DNA of 64,000 bases from Sesamum alatum (GCA_034509735.1 JACGWO010000005.1:16171264-16235263); one strand, 5' to 3'. Positions 47,433 through 59,674 are shown, numbered from the stretch's first letter. A program made the numbers and translations. Notes: generated by a model not told the origin, from the sequence alone.

Positions 47433-49662
47433 TGTTAGAATAGGTGACCAGAAACCAATAGGTTTGGCGATTTGTCCTATCTGACAACTTGATGTGAATG
47501 TAATATTATTATGTGATGAATAAAGAGAGTGTTCGTCACTATTGGTACCTACTTTGTTGTGCTCACTTTACATTTGTTAAAACGGTGTTTAACTTATATC
47601 GCAACAAAGCCCACAGACCATGGATAACAACTCGTGCAGTTGGGCCACGCATTGGATGGTGGTCATGAAACCAACTGATTAAGAGTTGGGTCTGAAACGT
47701 TCCAAGTCGAGGACCTCGAGACAGGGCATCGAGAGTCCTATTGAGACTTGCATCTAGAGTCGTGTTCATTGGATGAGTGCCGTGTTTCATCGGCGACAGG
47801 CGTGGGACGCCTACACGGTCTTGATGGGTTGGTCGACTGGGGTCGAGCCGACTGGACTGACTCGCGGGGATCATCATATGGAAGCCTTGGAGGCTTGGTC
47901 GGTATGATTGGATTCCCCGGTTCCGATAGTACGGGAGTAATCCTCAGACTTGAGGAATCATGGCAGTCACGTGCACAGGACGGCTGTATCTTGGATCTGG
48001 CGAGAGGTGATCATTCTGTAAGATGATCATTATAAGCCTTGTCCAGTGCAGTCGGAATGTGTAGCGAGGACGGTGGATTCCAAGAAGAGGATCCGTCCCC
48101 TGTCAGTATATGACAGAGGTATCTCCTATGCACTCGGAGACACGTACATGCTGTTTGAAGCTGTGGCCACAGTGGTTGGTCGAACAGGGAATGGTTTCCT
48201 GTGTCGACGCAATGAAGCATACGTGGTCTCGAGTATTAAGCATAGATGCCTAGTCAAGGATGGGAACCGACGCCCAATTCCATACCCTAGACTAAGGCCG
48301 GGAGACGGTAGACGGAAGGATCGTACCCGTACGGAATCGGCGCCTAAATGTTCACGCCAATTCACCTAGTCTCTAGTGCCATGGACCGTTGCTAGATGGC
48401 CACCCATGGTAACGGGCCCTTGTGGGACACGGGCCCAAGTCTAGTTGAGGGTGAACCTAAAGGGTCACACACAAATCACCGAGGAGGTTGAGAGATCGAC
48501 TTGGAGTCAATCTCGAAGGATAAAATAAGTAATTGGATTACTTAAGGGAAAGTCCATTGGATGGACGGGCCGATATTGTATCGGGCTTTCATTTAATCAG
48601 TAAATTGGATTTTTTGATTAAATATGGAAAGTTGAGATGTTAAGACGTTGGATCTTTTAATTGGATTAAAAGATCAACGGGAATAATTTAAGTGGACATT
48701 AAAATTGGATTTAATATTGGGTTCGTCGTAATTGGATTACGATAAAACCCGGTCCGTTAAATTATACCCGAGAGGAGAAATAATTCCTAATTTGGAATAG
48801 GAAGAAGTTGGACTTCTTCCTTTAATTAAACATAGCCGACATGCTCCCTTGGAGGAAGCAAAAATCAGCCATGTTTCATGCTAGGTGGTATGTTGACTTG
48901 TCTCTTTTGGAAAGAGACAAATCAACTCCAATCAAGCTCTTCCCTTTTTGGTATGATTTGATCATACCATAAATTTTGGTAGGCTTGATTGAAGAATTGA
49001 TGGTGATTGATTGGAATGAATCTAGACATCCTTGGATGAACCTAGACACATTCCAATAATCACATTAATTATGTATATATATTAGAATATACAACACCTA
49101 GCATAAGTGATTCATTATTCATCTTTTTCTAGGAAAAAGAGAAGACAAAAATCCTCTCCTCTCTCTCAATTTTCGTGCTCCCTCCCTCTCTTACACTTGT
49201 GTTCTTCACTTGATTTTGAATCAAGAAAGAAGAACAAAGTAAGTTTAAGAGAACACTAATTCATAGTGTTCTTCTCTTAAACCGATTCCTTCCTAAACCC
49301 GTTCTTTTCTAGCAAGAAGAACGTGTGTTTCTTCCGGTGTGGTGTGGATCACCTTTGGAGAATCCATACGTTTGGATTTCGTGAGCATTCCGGAGAAGGA
49401 ACAACGCTAGTAGCCGGGAGCATACGCTAAACAATCAAAGGTAACGGTTTATTACGCTTTGATTGATTCCATTTATATATCTATGCCCTATGTGTTTAAA
49501 TATATGTTTTTAATATTTACACATCCTACATCGAACGCCCGGTTGAGCACCCAAGGGTACACCCCTTGGGATTCGCGTATTTTGAATTTTATTTAAATTT
49601 ACGCACTTTTCCACGCTTTCTCGCTTCCGCTCGCGCTCCCGGGCGGATCCGCTTGTCCTTCA
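47433..49662 (+). repeat. Element H 5' LTR
   Basis: 2230 bp, TGTTAGAATAGGTGACC to CCGCTTGTCCTTCA. Conserved box 48363-48414, CTGTGGCCACAG 48161-48172, CTGTCA/TGACAG hairpin 48100-48116. An AT-rich TATA-like stretch (ATGTATATATATTAG) lies near 49071-49085. Confidence 0.96.
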
Positions 49663-49664
49663 AG

Positions 49665-49680
49665 TGGTATCAGAGCCCGG
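49665..49680 (+). other. Primer-binding site of element H
   Basis: TGGTATCAGAGCCCGG two bases after the LTR end (initiator-Met tRNA type). Confidence 0.93.
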
Positions 49681-50683
49681 TTCGATGTAAGGGGCATAGA
49701 TCTATGTGTTTGGCATGATCTACTTGCTTTTAAATGGCTTTATTGGCATGTTAGATTACATAAATATGTGAATAATATGATGATTCAATTGTTTGGATTT
49801 AATGGACTTTTGGCATGCTCAATTTTGTTAGATTGGATCTAAAAATTGCATGCTTATTTTCAGAATAATATTAATTTTATTGTGCTGAAACAATTTTGAA
49901 AAACAAAAAAAAAAAAAAAAAAATTTTGGTCGGGCCGGCAGTGGCCGCACGCAGGCGGGCGCCTGCGCGCGCTGCCCTGTGCGCGCGGGCGGCCGGCCAG
50001 CACAACGGCTGGGCCGTTTTGTGCCGTTTTTTCGACTTTTTCCGGAAAATTCGATTTTCTGTATTTTCTGCACAATATTCTGAAAATATATTAATTTTGC
50101 ATTTTTGATTTTGGGATAATTGGATTATTCCTTGAATTAAATTTGCTTGATTAATTTGGGATTAATACATGCATTGGATGCATTGTGTAAAATGTCCATT
50201 AAATTTAAAATTTGAATTTTGCATATTATTTATATATTTATGCTTTTGTGATGTTGGACATCACTTGGATATTTGGAATATCCATTGGTTATTTATGCAT
50301 GATTATTTGGAATAATTATGTTATGTGAGTTGATGGAATCAACATGGGATGATCACAAAGCCCTAGACCTTGTGTATGGATGAATGAATGTTTATTTATT
50401 TTCTGTTGGGTGGGGCCTGCGTGCCTCTTGTTCTTGGGACTATCATCTCCCGTATTTTCAGCCTCATGATGTTAAGGCTTGTTTTCCTTATTACCAATGT
50501 ATTACTTTCAGTTGTAATGAGAGTAGATAGGATTGGTGAGGTTTCAATTTTAACAAGCAATTGGAGTCGGAGACCTCAAGGAGGAGCATCAAGGCATGAA
50601 ACAAGAAGCACTTCAAGGCCCATTGGAATGACAATAGGTTTATTATTATTGTAATAATTTAGGACCACCCTAGACAGACCATA

Positions 50684-50707
50684 GACTCACTGCGGGCTCA
50701 GTGGGTC
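50684..50707 (+). other. Conserved leader hairpin, element H copy
   Basis: Arms GACTCACTG and CAGTGGGTC, loop CGGGCT; eight Watson-Crick pairs and one U-G pair. Confidence 0.72.
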
Positions 50708-50975
50708 GCATAGGTTGGGCTTGTGATCATCCTAACAGGGGTATGCTATGTTTTCTGCATGCGGCGTATTTATTTATCGCTTTGAATATTGGATATTTAT
50801 GCATGCTAAAACACCATAATGTGATGAGGTCTCGGTCATACACAAACTCTCATTTGGTTGGACCAAATTAAATATTAGGCCAGAACGGACTTGGATCAAA
50901 ATGGTATTTTGGTCTGTCCGAGCCTTCCATCCACAGCAATGTGGTGAGGAAGCTACCACTACCCAAGTGTGGTCT

Positions 50976-51068
50976 CACGAGTCGTGGCACACTTGGACTA
51001 GGGGAAAGCTGCACTATTGTTGTGAACAAAAAGACTGCGCTCGCTGTTTCCCTGTCTCACGAGTCGTG
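50976..51068 (+). other. Paired palindromes in the H leader
   Basis: CACGAGTCGTG at 50976-50986 and 51058-51068, 82 bp apart. Confidence 0.75.
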
Positions 51069-51436
51069 GGGGGCGACAGTTTGAGGCATGATTTGGTTGA
51101 TGGGTCGGGCCCAACACTGAGTAACATGGTTCGCTTGGAGTCCTCGGAACCATGCGAATAGGTGAGGCAAAATATCTTGGGAATCTCATTGGATGAGAAT
51201 GATATTGGATATCTCCCACGAGGTCTTCTTCATGTGAATCGTAAAAGCGGGGCATGGAGATTACGCTTGTGGATCCCAAGCCCACTAGGAAATGGTTTCC
51301 CGAAACTCCGCTTGAGAGTGGCGGACTTTCGTATAAATAGTGGGAGGGTTAAAGACTAAAAGGCCAAGTCTTCAACTTGAACAATAATGTTACCATCATT
51401 TGCTAATTTCTGCTTTACATTTTCATTAATGTAGAT

Positions 51437-54400
51437 ATGTCTAAGAACCCGTTAACCATGATTCTTGAGACTAACAAATTCAACGGAACGAACTACTCGG
51501 ACTGGCTGAGAAACCTGAGGATTGTCCTCGGTTTCGAGAACCAAGGCTACGTCTTGGACGAGCCGCCACCGAGCGACTTACCGGAGGGGTCCATGCCTGA
51601 AGAACATTTGACGTTCGAGAAATGGCATGAGGACAACCGGAAAGTACGCAGTATCATACTGGCTTCAATGTCTAATGACATCCAGAAGCAGTATGAGAGG
51701 CTGGACAACGTCTCCACCCATAATGCTCCGCATGAACGAGGTTTATGCGGTTCCGGATAGGCATATTAGATATGCCGCCACAAAAGCATTCTTTGGCACC
51801 AAGCTCGCTGAAGGAGCGTCTGTACAGAGTCATGGGTCAAGATGCTCTCCCTAGTGGAGAAACTTGAGGACCTTAAAGCTGGGCTTAACAATGACACGGA
51901 CATTGACGTAATCCTCCAGTCGCTTCCTCCATCCTATGACCCGTTTGTTGTAAACTACAACATGAATGGACTTGAGAAGTCTATTCATGAGTTGATCAAC
52001 ATGCTAGTCCAATACGAGGCAACGACCCACAAGTCGGCGCCGGCAGTATTGATAGGAGAGGCTTCGACCTCCAAGGTGAATGGCAAGAGGGCCGGACGCT
52101 GGAAGAGAAAGAAGGGCAAAGGGAAGACGGTTGTGGCCCCTGCTCACGCTCCGGGCGTCCCTGTTGCTCGGTTGGACCGAGCAAAAGGAAAGGAAAGGCC
52201 CGTGGTTCTCAGCGGTCCAAGGCAAATGATGTCTGCATGCATTGCCAAGGGAAAGGGCATTGGAAGAGGGAGTGCCCACAACTCCTCTCCAACCCAGGTG
52301 TGTTTGTGGTTGAAGTTAATATGATTACTAATTCTGCTTCATGGGTATTGGATACCGGGTGTGGTGCTCACATCTGCAACGATTTGCAGGCACTGCAAAG
52401 AAACAGAAGGCTAACCAAGGATGAGATGATCCTGAGGCTAGGCGATGGCAAGGCCGTTGCTGCGGAGGCCGTAGGATCACTAGAGTTAGCCATTAGTAGT
52501 CATGTTAGGATTGTACTGAATGACTGTTTCTATGTACCTAGCATGATTAAAAACATTGTTTCCATCCCGGTCCTTGATAAGGAGGGATATGTATTTACCA
52601 TCAATAAAAACGGTTTTTTCATTATCAAAGATGGTATTTCTCATTTGCTTGGTACATTGGTCAACGGTCTGTACATACTTCAACAGTCTAATTGGATTAT
52701 GACTGCAGAAACAAACGAAAACGTGATGATCATAATAACGCACAGATATGGCATGCGAGGTTAGGTCATATCTCTAAAGATAGGATAAGAAGGTTGGTGG
52801 ACTCAAAGAGTCTAGAAATAGACGATTTGGACAACCTACCGACCTGCGAATCCTGTCTAAAGGGAAAGATGACCAAGAAACCCTTTGTTGGACAAAGTAC
52901 GCTAGCCAGTAGTCTGTTGGATTTGATCCATACAGATGTCTGTGGTCCACTAAATACTCAGGCTAGAGGTGGGTACTCGTACTTCATAACCTTTACCGAT
53001 GATCACTCACGGTATGGTTATGTTTACCTGATGAGGTACAAGTCTGAAGCCTTTGGAAGGTTTAAAGAATACAGACTTGAAGTAGAGAACCAAACCGGTC
53101 GAAAAATCAAAGCCCTTCGGTCGGACCGAGGTGGAGAGTATTTGAGTGGTGAGTTTACTGATTATCTAAAAGAGAATGGGATTCTCTCTCAGTGGACCCC
53201 TCCTCGAACACCGCAGCTTAATGGTGTGTCTGAAAGGAGGAATCGGACCCTGTTGGACATGGTCCGATCCATGATGAGTTTTACCGAACTACCCCTTTCC
53301 TTCTGGGGATACGCTCTTGAGACGGCGGCCAAAGTTTTGAACTTGGCGCCATCTAAAAGGGTATCCCAGACGCCATATGAGATATGGCATGGCAAGCCTG
53401 CCTCCTACAAATACTTGAAAGTGTGGGGTTGCCCCGCATATGTCAAGAGATTAGTGGGAGATAAACTGGACTCGAGGTCTAGTTTATGCAGGTTTATCGG
53501 CTATCCAAAAGAAACTGCGGGGTATTATTTCTATGATCCCTCCAAGCAAAAGGTTTTTGTCTCGCGAAACGCAGTGTTCTTGGAAAAAGGTTTTCCATCG
53601 GATAGTCGACGCGATGAGGTGCTCCTTGAGGAATCAAGTGAGGTACCCCATGAGGCGGCAGTGACATCTGAGCCAGTGGTTCCCACTGATATTGTTCCAG
53701 TCCTCCGTAGGTCGGCCAGAGTATCCCATGAACCTGATAGGTATGGATTTCTGGGCCTGACCGGTCAGTTGGATAATGATCTAAAGACGTACGGAGAAGC
53801 GATGTCGGACATCGATTCGGACAAGTGGCTTGAGGCCATGAAATCCGAGATGGACTCGATGGGTACAAACAAGGTTTGGACCCTAGCAGATCCACCAAAA
53901 AGGGGTTAAACCCGAAGCTGGAACATACGTTCTGATGAAGTCATACGGGGATATGATTTCATCAAGAACGAGTCCGATCCTTGTGTATACAAGAAGATCA
54001 GTGGGAGCTCAGTTGCGTTTTTGGTGCTTTACGTGGATGACATCTTGCTCATTGGGAATGATGCTAAGATGTTGGTACCACTAAAGCTTGGCTGTCAGCG
54101 CAATTCTCCATGAAGGACATGGGCAAGGCATCCTACATCCTTGGCATCAAGATCTACAGGGATGGATCTAGAAGGATGTTAGGAATGGCCCGATCCTCGT
54201 ACATTGAGAAAGTCTTGAAGAGATTCAAGATGGAGAACTCAAAACGAGGATTCCTTCCTATGAGGCATGGGATTAAGTTATCCAAGAAGCAGTCTCCTAA
54301 GACTGACGAGGAGCTTAAACGGATGTTGGACATCCCCTATGCTTCAGCCGTAGGCAGCATACAGTATGCTGTCAGAGCACTAGACCTGATGTGGCTTTTG

Positions 54401-55015
54401 CTTTGAGCGTAACTAGCCGATATCAGTCGTGTGCCGGGGAGGCACACTGGAGTGCAGTCAAGACTATCCTAAAGTACCTGAAAAGGACTAAGGACATGTT
54501 CTTGAACTACGGCGGTGGAGAGTTGATACTGGAAGGCTATAGCGACGCTAGCTTCCAGTCGGATGACGATGATGCCAAGTCTCAGTATGGTTTTATATTC
54601 AGACTTAATGGTGGCGTGGTTACTTGGAAGGGTTCCAAGTAGGCTACCACCGGCGGACTCCACCATAGAGTTTTGAATACATAGCGGCTTTGGAAGCTGC
54701 TAAGGAGTGGTTTGGTTGATGAGCTACATCCAAAGGTTGGATGTAGTACCTAGCATTGCTAAGCCTGTAATTATCTTTCATGATAACAACGGGGCGATAG
54801 CGCTAGCAAAGGAACCGAGATCTCATCACGATCCAAGCATATTCTTAGACGCTACCATCTACTCAAAGAGATGGATAGCAGGACTGACGTTCGGTTGGAC
54901 CGAGTCAGCTCCGCAGAAAACATAGCAGATCCACTTGCTAAGCCCATGTCGCAAGTTGCCCATACTCACCATCTGAATAAGAGGTTTGAGGCCAATGGGT
55001 GATTGGCTTTTAGGT
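51437..55015 (+). pseudogene. Element H gag-pol with an RT deletion
   Basis: ATG at 51437 (MSKNPLTMILETNKFNG). Gag runs in shifted frames (51437-51760, 51842-52180). CCHC is CMHCQGKGHWKREC (52231-52275). Protease WVLDTGCGAHICN is near 52350. The frame 52692-53909 carries LWHARLGH-like and CESCLKGK motifs and a complete integrase triad (HTDVCGPL, LRSDRGGEY, GVSERRNRT), then the VKRLVGDKL and SDIDSDKWLEAM linkers. At 53905-53920 the sequence jumps from the PPK(G)VKP region to RSWNIRFDE, losing about 335 bp of RT that includes the VKTAFLNG catalytic Asp motif. YVDD (54030-54045) and RNase H (FSDAS-like YSDASFQSDDDD near 54540, HDNNGAIA near 54780) follow with further frameshifts. Cannot encode an active RT. 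Confidence 0.94.
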
Positions 55016-55016
55016 C

Positions 55017-55027
55017 AAGTGGGAGAT
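55017..55027 (+). other. Polypurine tract of element H
   Basis: AAGTGGGAGAT directly before the 3' LTR, the same as in F, G and J. Confidence 0.9.
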
Positions 55028-57259
55028 TGTTAGAATAGGTGACCAGAAAGCCAATAGGTTTGGCGATTTGTAACCTATCTGACAACTTGATGTGAATGTA
55101 ATATTATTATGTGATGAATAAAGTGAGTGTTCGTCACTATTGGTACCTACTTTGTTGTGCTCACTTTACATTTGTTAAAACGGTGTTTAACTTATATCGC
55201 AACAAAGCCCACAGACCATGGATAACAACTCGTGCAGTTGGGCCACGCATTGGATGGTGGTCATGAAACCAACTGATTAAGAGTTGGGTCTGAAACGTTC
55301 CAAGTCGAGGACCTCGAGACAGGGCATCGAGAGTCCTATTGAGACTTGCATCTAGAGTCGTGTTCATTGGATGAGTGCCGTGTTTCATCGGCGACAGGCG
55401 TGGGACGCCTACACGGTCTTGATGGGTTGGTCGACTGGGGTCGAGCCGACTGGACTGACTCGCGGGGATCATCATATGGAAGCCTTGGAGGCTTGGTCGG
55501 TATGATTGGATTCCCCGGTTCCGATAGTACGGGAGTAATCCTCAGACTTGAGGAATCATGGCAGTCACGTGCACAGGACGGCTGTATCTTGGATCTGGCG
55601 AGAGGTGATCATTCTGTAAGATGATCATTATAAACCTTGTCCAGTGCAGTCGGAATGTGTAGCGAGGACGGTGGATTCCAAGAAGAGGATCCGTCCCCTG
55701 TCAGTATATGACAGAGGTATCTCCTATGCACTCGGAGACACGTACATGCTGTTTGAAGCTGTGGCCACAGTGGTTGGTCGAACAGGGAATGGTTTCCTGT
55801 GTCGACGCAATGAAGCATACGTGGTCTCGAGTATTAAGCATAGATGCCTAGTCAAGGATGGGAACCGACGCCCAATTCCATACCCTAGACTAAGGCCGGG
55901 AGACGGTAGACGGAAGGATCGTACCCGTACGGAATCGGCGTCTAAATGTTCACGCCAATTCACCTAGTCTCTAGTGCCATGGACCGTTGCTAGATGGCCA
56001 CCCATGGTAACGGGCCCTTGTGGGACACGGGCCCAAGTCTAGCTGAGGGTGAACCTAAAGGGTCACACACAAATCACCGAGGAGGTTGAGAGATCGACTT
56101 GGAGTCAATCTCGAAGGATAAAAATAAGTAATTGGATTACTTAAGGGAAAGTCCATTGGATGGACGGGCCGATATTGTATCGGGCTTTCATTTAATCAGT
56201 AAATTGGATTTTTGATTAAATATGAAAAGTTGAGATGTTGAGACGTTGGATCTTTTAATTGGATTTAAAAGATCAACGGGAATAATTTAAGTGGACATTA
56301 AATTGGATTTAATATTGGGTTCGTCGTAATTGGATTACGATAAAAACCGGTCCGTTAAATTATACCCGAGAGGAGAAATAATTCCTAATTTGGAATAGGA
56401 AGAAGTTGGACTTCTTCCCTTAATTAAACATAGCCGACATGCTCCCTTGGAGGAAGCAAAATCAGCCATGTTTCATGCTAGGTGGTATGTTGACTTGTCT
56501 CTTTTGGAAAGAGACAAATCAACTCCAATCAAGCTCTTCCCTTTTTGGTATGATTTGATCATACCATAAATTTTGGTAGGCTTGATTGAAGAATTGATGG
56601 TGATTGATTGGAATGAATCTAGACATCCTTGGATGAACCTAGACACATTCCAATAATCACATTAATTATGTATATATATTAGAATATACAACACCTAGCA
56701 TAAGTGATTCATTATTCATCTTTTTCTAGGAAAAAGAGAAGACAAAAATCCTCTCCTCTCTCTCAATTTTCGTGCTCCCTCCCTCTCTTACACTTGTGTT
56801 CTTCACTTGATTTTGAATCAAGAAAGAAGAACAAAGTAAGTTTAAGAGAACACTAATTCATAGTGTTCTTCTCTTAAACCGATTCCTTCCTAAACCCGTT
56901 CTTTTCTAGCAAGAAGAACGTGTGTTTCTTCCGGTGTGGTGTGGATCACCTTTGGAGAATCCATACGTTTGGATTTCGTGAGCATTCCGGAGAAGGAACA
57001 ACGCTAGTAGCCGGGAGCATACGCTAAACAATCAAAGGTAACGGTTTATTACGCTTTGATTGATTCCATTTATATATCTATGCCCTATGTGTTTAAATAT
57101 ATGTTTTAATATTTACACATCCTACATCGAACGCCCGGTTGAGCACCCAAGGGTACACCCCTTGGGATTCGCGTATTTTGAATTTTATTTAAATTTACGC
57201 ACTTTTCCACGCTTTCTCGCTTCCGCTCGCGCTCCCGGGCGGATCCGCTTGTCCTTTCA
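55028..57259 (+). repeat. Element H 3' LTR
   Basis: 2232 bp, ends GTCCTTTCA where the 5' LTR ends GTCCTTCA. It is followed by the right AACCC target copy and the resumed A LTR of element I. Confidence 0.95.
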
Positions 57260-57852
57260 AACCCCTAGCATCCTACAAGTTGAAGTATGATGAAATTCCA
57301 ACACACACAACACACAGTACAACTCGGCTCTCTCTCCCCTCTATCTCGTCCGCCCTCTCTCTCTCTCACACACTCCAAGAAAAATTATTTTCTCTTAGTT
57401 CTCTTGTTCTTGGAACATTAGAACTTTGATGAATCAATACCATTAATTCATAATGTGTTATTGATTCATCCACTCCAAAATATTATACACTTGTTCGTTG
57501 CTAGCACGACGTGCAAGATACGTGGGTGGATCGTGTGTCACGATTTGGAGGGTCTCAAGAACGAGATCTTGGTGCAAAACGGGGAACAACGCGTGTAGCC
57601 GTTGAAGACGAAAACGACAACGGGTAGGTCTCGTTTTAGATTTTCGTCCTCTTTTATTTTCAACCCTATGGCCTCCATGATTTATTTTGTGTTATTTATT
57701 CATGAGATACACCGAACACCCGGGAATTTCAAAGGCACACCCTTTGAAACGTTTCTTTAATTTAAAAGCATGTTTTAAATTCCATATTTAATTTTAATTA
57801 TACCGCGCTTCCGCATTCGCGCTTTTCCCGGGACGATCCACAATTCCTTTCA
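57260..57852 (+). repeat. Element I 5' LTR, right part (R/U5)
   Basis: Resumes the A LTR after the TATA box: CTAGCATCC, then CA-rich and CT-rich runs (57299-57367) that would lie near the transcript start, a coding-free stretch, and the 3' terminus AATTCCTTTCA. Confidence 0.94.
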
Positions 57853-57853
57853 G

Positions 57854-57869
57854 TGGTATCAGAGCCCGG
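57854..57869 (+). other. Primer-binding site of element I
   Basis: TGGTATCAGAGCCCGG one base after the LTR end. Confidence 0.93.
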
Positions 57870-58065
57870 TTCGGTGTATATGCCTAGGGTTTATGTGCAT
57901 TTTAAGCATGAAACGTGATTTAGCATGTTTTAATTGAATCTTGATTTTCTTGATTATTAAAGCATGTTGTTTTATTGCTTTTAATTCGTGTGAAATTCTG
58001 AATGTTGGTATTTTTCTGTTTTTTCTTCGGAAACGGGGGAAAAATTGAACTGAAAACGAGAAACG

Positions 58066-58612
58066 CCACAGCCGGCCAGCCGGAAAGGCTGGCCGCGCGC
58101 AGCCGAGCGCTGCCGGCAGGGCAGACGCGCGCATGCAAGGGTAGCCTGCGCGTGCCCGCCCAGCCGGTCGCGCAGGGGCAGCGCGCAGCCAGGATGGCTG
58201 CGCGTGGGCGCGCGCGCAAGGGGCGCCTCCAGGCGCGCGCGCGGGCAGACGAGGGTGTCTGCGCGCGCGCGGCCGGTGCTCATGCGCGCGCGCGCGCGTA
58301 AGGCTGTCGGGCGGAGAGCCCGCGTGCGGACGGGCACCAGGCGCCTTGCCAGGCGCGCGCGCACGCAGACGAAGGCGTCTGCGCGCGCGCGCCCGGCGGG
58401 CGTGCCCAGTGCGCGTCTGCGCGCGCGCACTGCGCACAGCGCAGGCACGCGGCTGGCGACCAGCAGGCCGGCGCGCGCGAGGAAGAGGAGCCTGCGCGCG
58501 CGACGGCCTGCCGGAACACCAGGCCGCGCAGCGCGCTGCCTGGCCAGGCAGTGCCTGCGCGCACGGCCGGCCGGCTGCTGCCGGTGGCGGCGGCCGGCGG
58601 CTGCTGCAGCTA
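58066..58612 (+). repeat. GC-rich hairpin array in the I leader
   Basis: Counterpart of 32935-33515. Hairpins include 58232-58270 (GCAGAC/GTCTGC flanked by CG repeats), 58353-58391 (GCAGACG, loop AAGG, CGTCTGC) and 58463-58511 (outer GCAGGCC/GGCCTGC). The loop of the second differs from the G copy (GAGG on the same strand) by one base while the stem is kept. Confidence 0.85.
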
Positions 58613-59344
58613 GGGTTTTTGAAACCCTAGTATTATTTTTTTTTTATTTTTTATTTGCTTTTCAGTTTTAATTTTGAATTAATTCTGAAAATTCGTTTTT
58701 GGGTTCAATTTTGCCTAAATTCCTAAAGACATTATTTTAGGAGTAAAATAAATTGGATTTGGAATCCCGGGGTTATTTTACTTAAAATAATGAGGAAAGG
58801 TTTTCCTAAAACGAAAAAAAAATATTATTACCAATATTTGTGTTTTATTTTTCACACGTTGCGCACATGATCATTTTATTTCTGTTTTGGATTATTTATG
58901 ATTGGAAATCATGAATTATTGGTATATTGTAATTATGTGATTGGATCATGTGATTATGTGTGTTGGATGGAAATGGATGATCATGAGCCCTAGACCGGAT
59001 GTATGGTTTAATTTTCGGTTGGGCCTGTGTGCCTCTTTAACTGCTTTCTCCTTCTCTCTTTCTAGTGCCTTGGAATAATAAGGCTTTCTACCTCCCTCCT
59101 TATGTACTCCCCCCGGGTTTTCGCTGGGGTTTCTATTTTTAATATGTAATGAGAGTAGACTAGGAGTGAGGTTTCTTTTTGTAATTGGTGGAGAAGAAGG
59201 AAGGACCACATGGAGAGCCCAGACCGGAGGTCCCTTGGAGTTTTCCATGAAGTGAAGAAAGAGAAAAGAGACCAAGGGCCCATCAGCATGATGATTGGGT
59301 TACTATTATTGTAATAGTATAGGACCAACCCTAGATTGACCATA

Positions 59345-59368
59345 GATCCACTGCGGGCTCAGTGGATC
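59345..59368 (+). other. Conserved leader hairpin, element I copy
   Basis: Arms GATCCACTG and CAGTGGATC, loop CGGGCT; nine perfect pairs. Confidence 0.75.
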
Positions 59369-59674
59369 GCATAGGATTCGGGCTCGTGATCATCCAACAG
59401 GGGCGTGCTAGGCTTTAATTTTGCATGTGGTTATTATGATGGATGAATGGCTTTTATTTATCATATAACTGCTATGGATGGATTTTATTTATGCATTATG
59501 GATGAATGTATGCATATATATTATGAGATCTCGGTCATTCACTACTCTCACATTGGTTGGACCAATGTTGAAATATTAGACCCTAGATAAAGTGGACATG
59601 AACTCTAGGAGTTCGTCCATGCCTTCCAATCCGTGGCACAGTGAGGAAGCTGTTTTAGGTCAATAGCGTGGTCT

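Larger units (their letters stand above)
49681..51436 (+). other. Element H leader
   Basis: About 1.75 kb non-coding. It holds an A-run followed by a short GC-rich tract (49931-50015; GCGGGCGCC/GCGCGC units), the conserved hairpin (50684-50707), paired palindromes (50976-50986 and 51058-51068) and the gag-proximal block. It is the shortest GC tract of the set. Confidence 0.85.
47433..57259 (+). mobile_element. Element H: complete subfamily B copia element
   Basis: A 9.8-kb plus-strand element: LTRs 47433-49662 and 55028-57259, primer site 49665-49680, leader, gag-pol 51437-55015, polypurine tract 55017-55027. Perfect target duplication AACCC (47428-47432 and 57260-57264). The LTR pair is nearly identical, with a few single-base indels such as GAAACC against GAAAGCC near the start. 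It is inserted in the 5' LTR of element I. Confidence 0.96.

Noticed and set aside
48046..48369. A 107-codon open frame in B LTRs, also near 8472-8795, 13422-13745 (-) and 55644-55967, with an antisense frame over it.
   Set aside because: It is open only because the B copies are nearly identical. The homologous part of A, C and K LTRs does not keep the protein, and the region is explained by the conserved LTR box and palindromes. No family resemblance.
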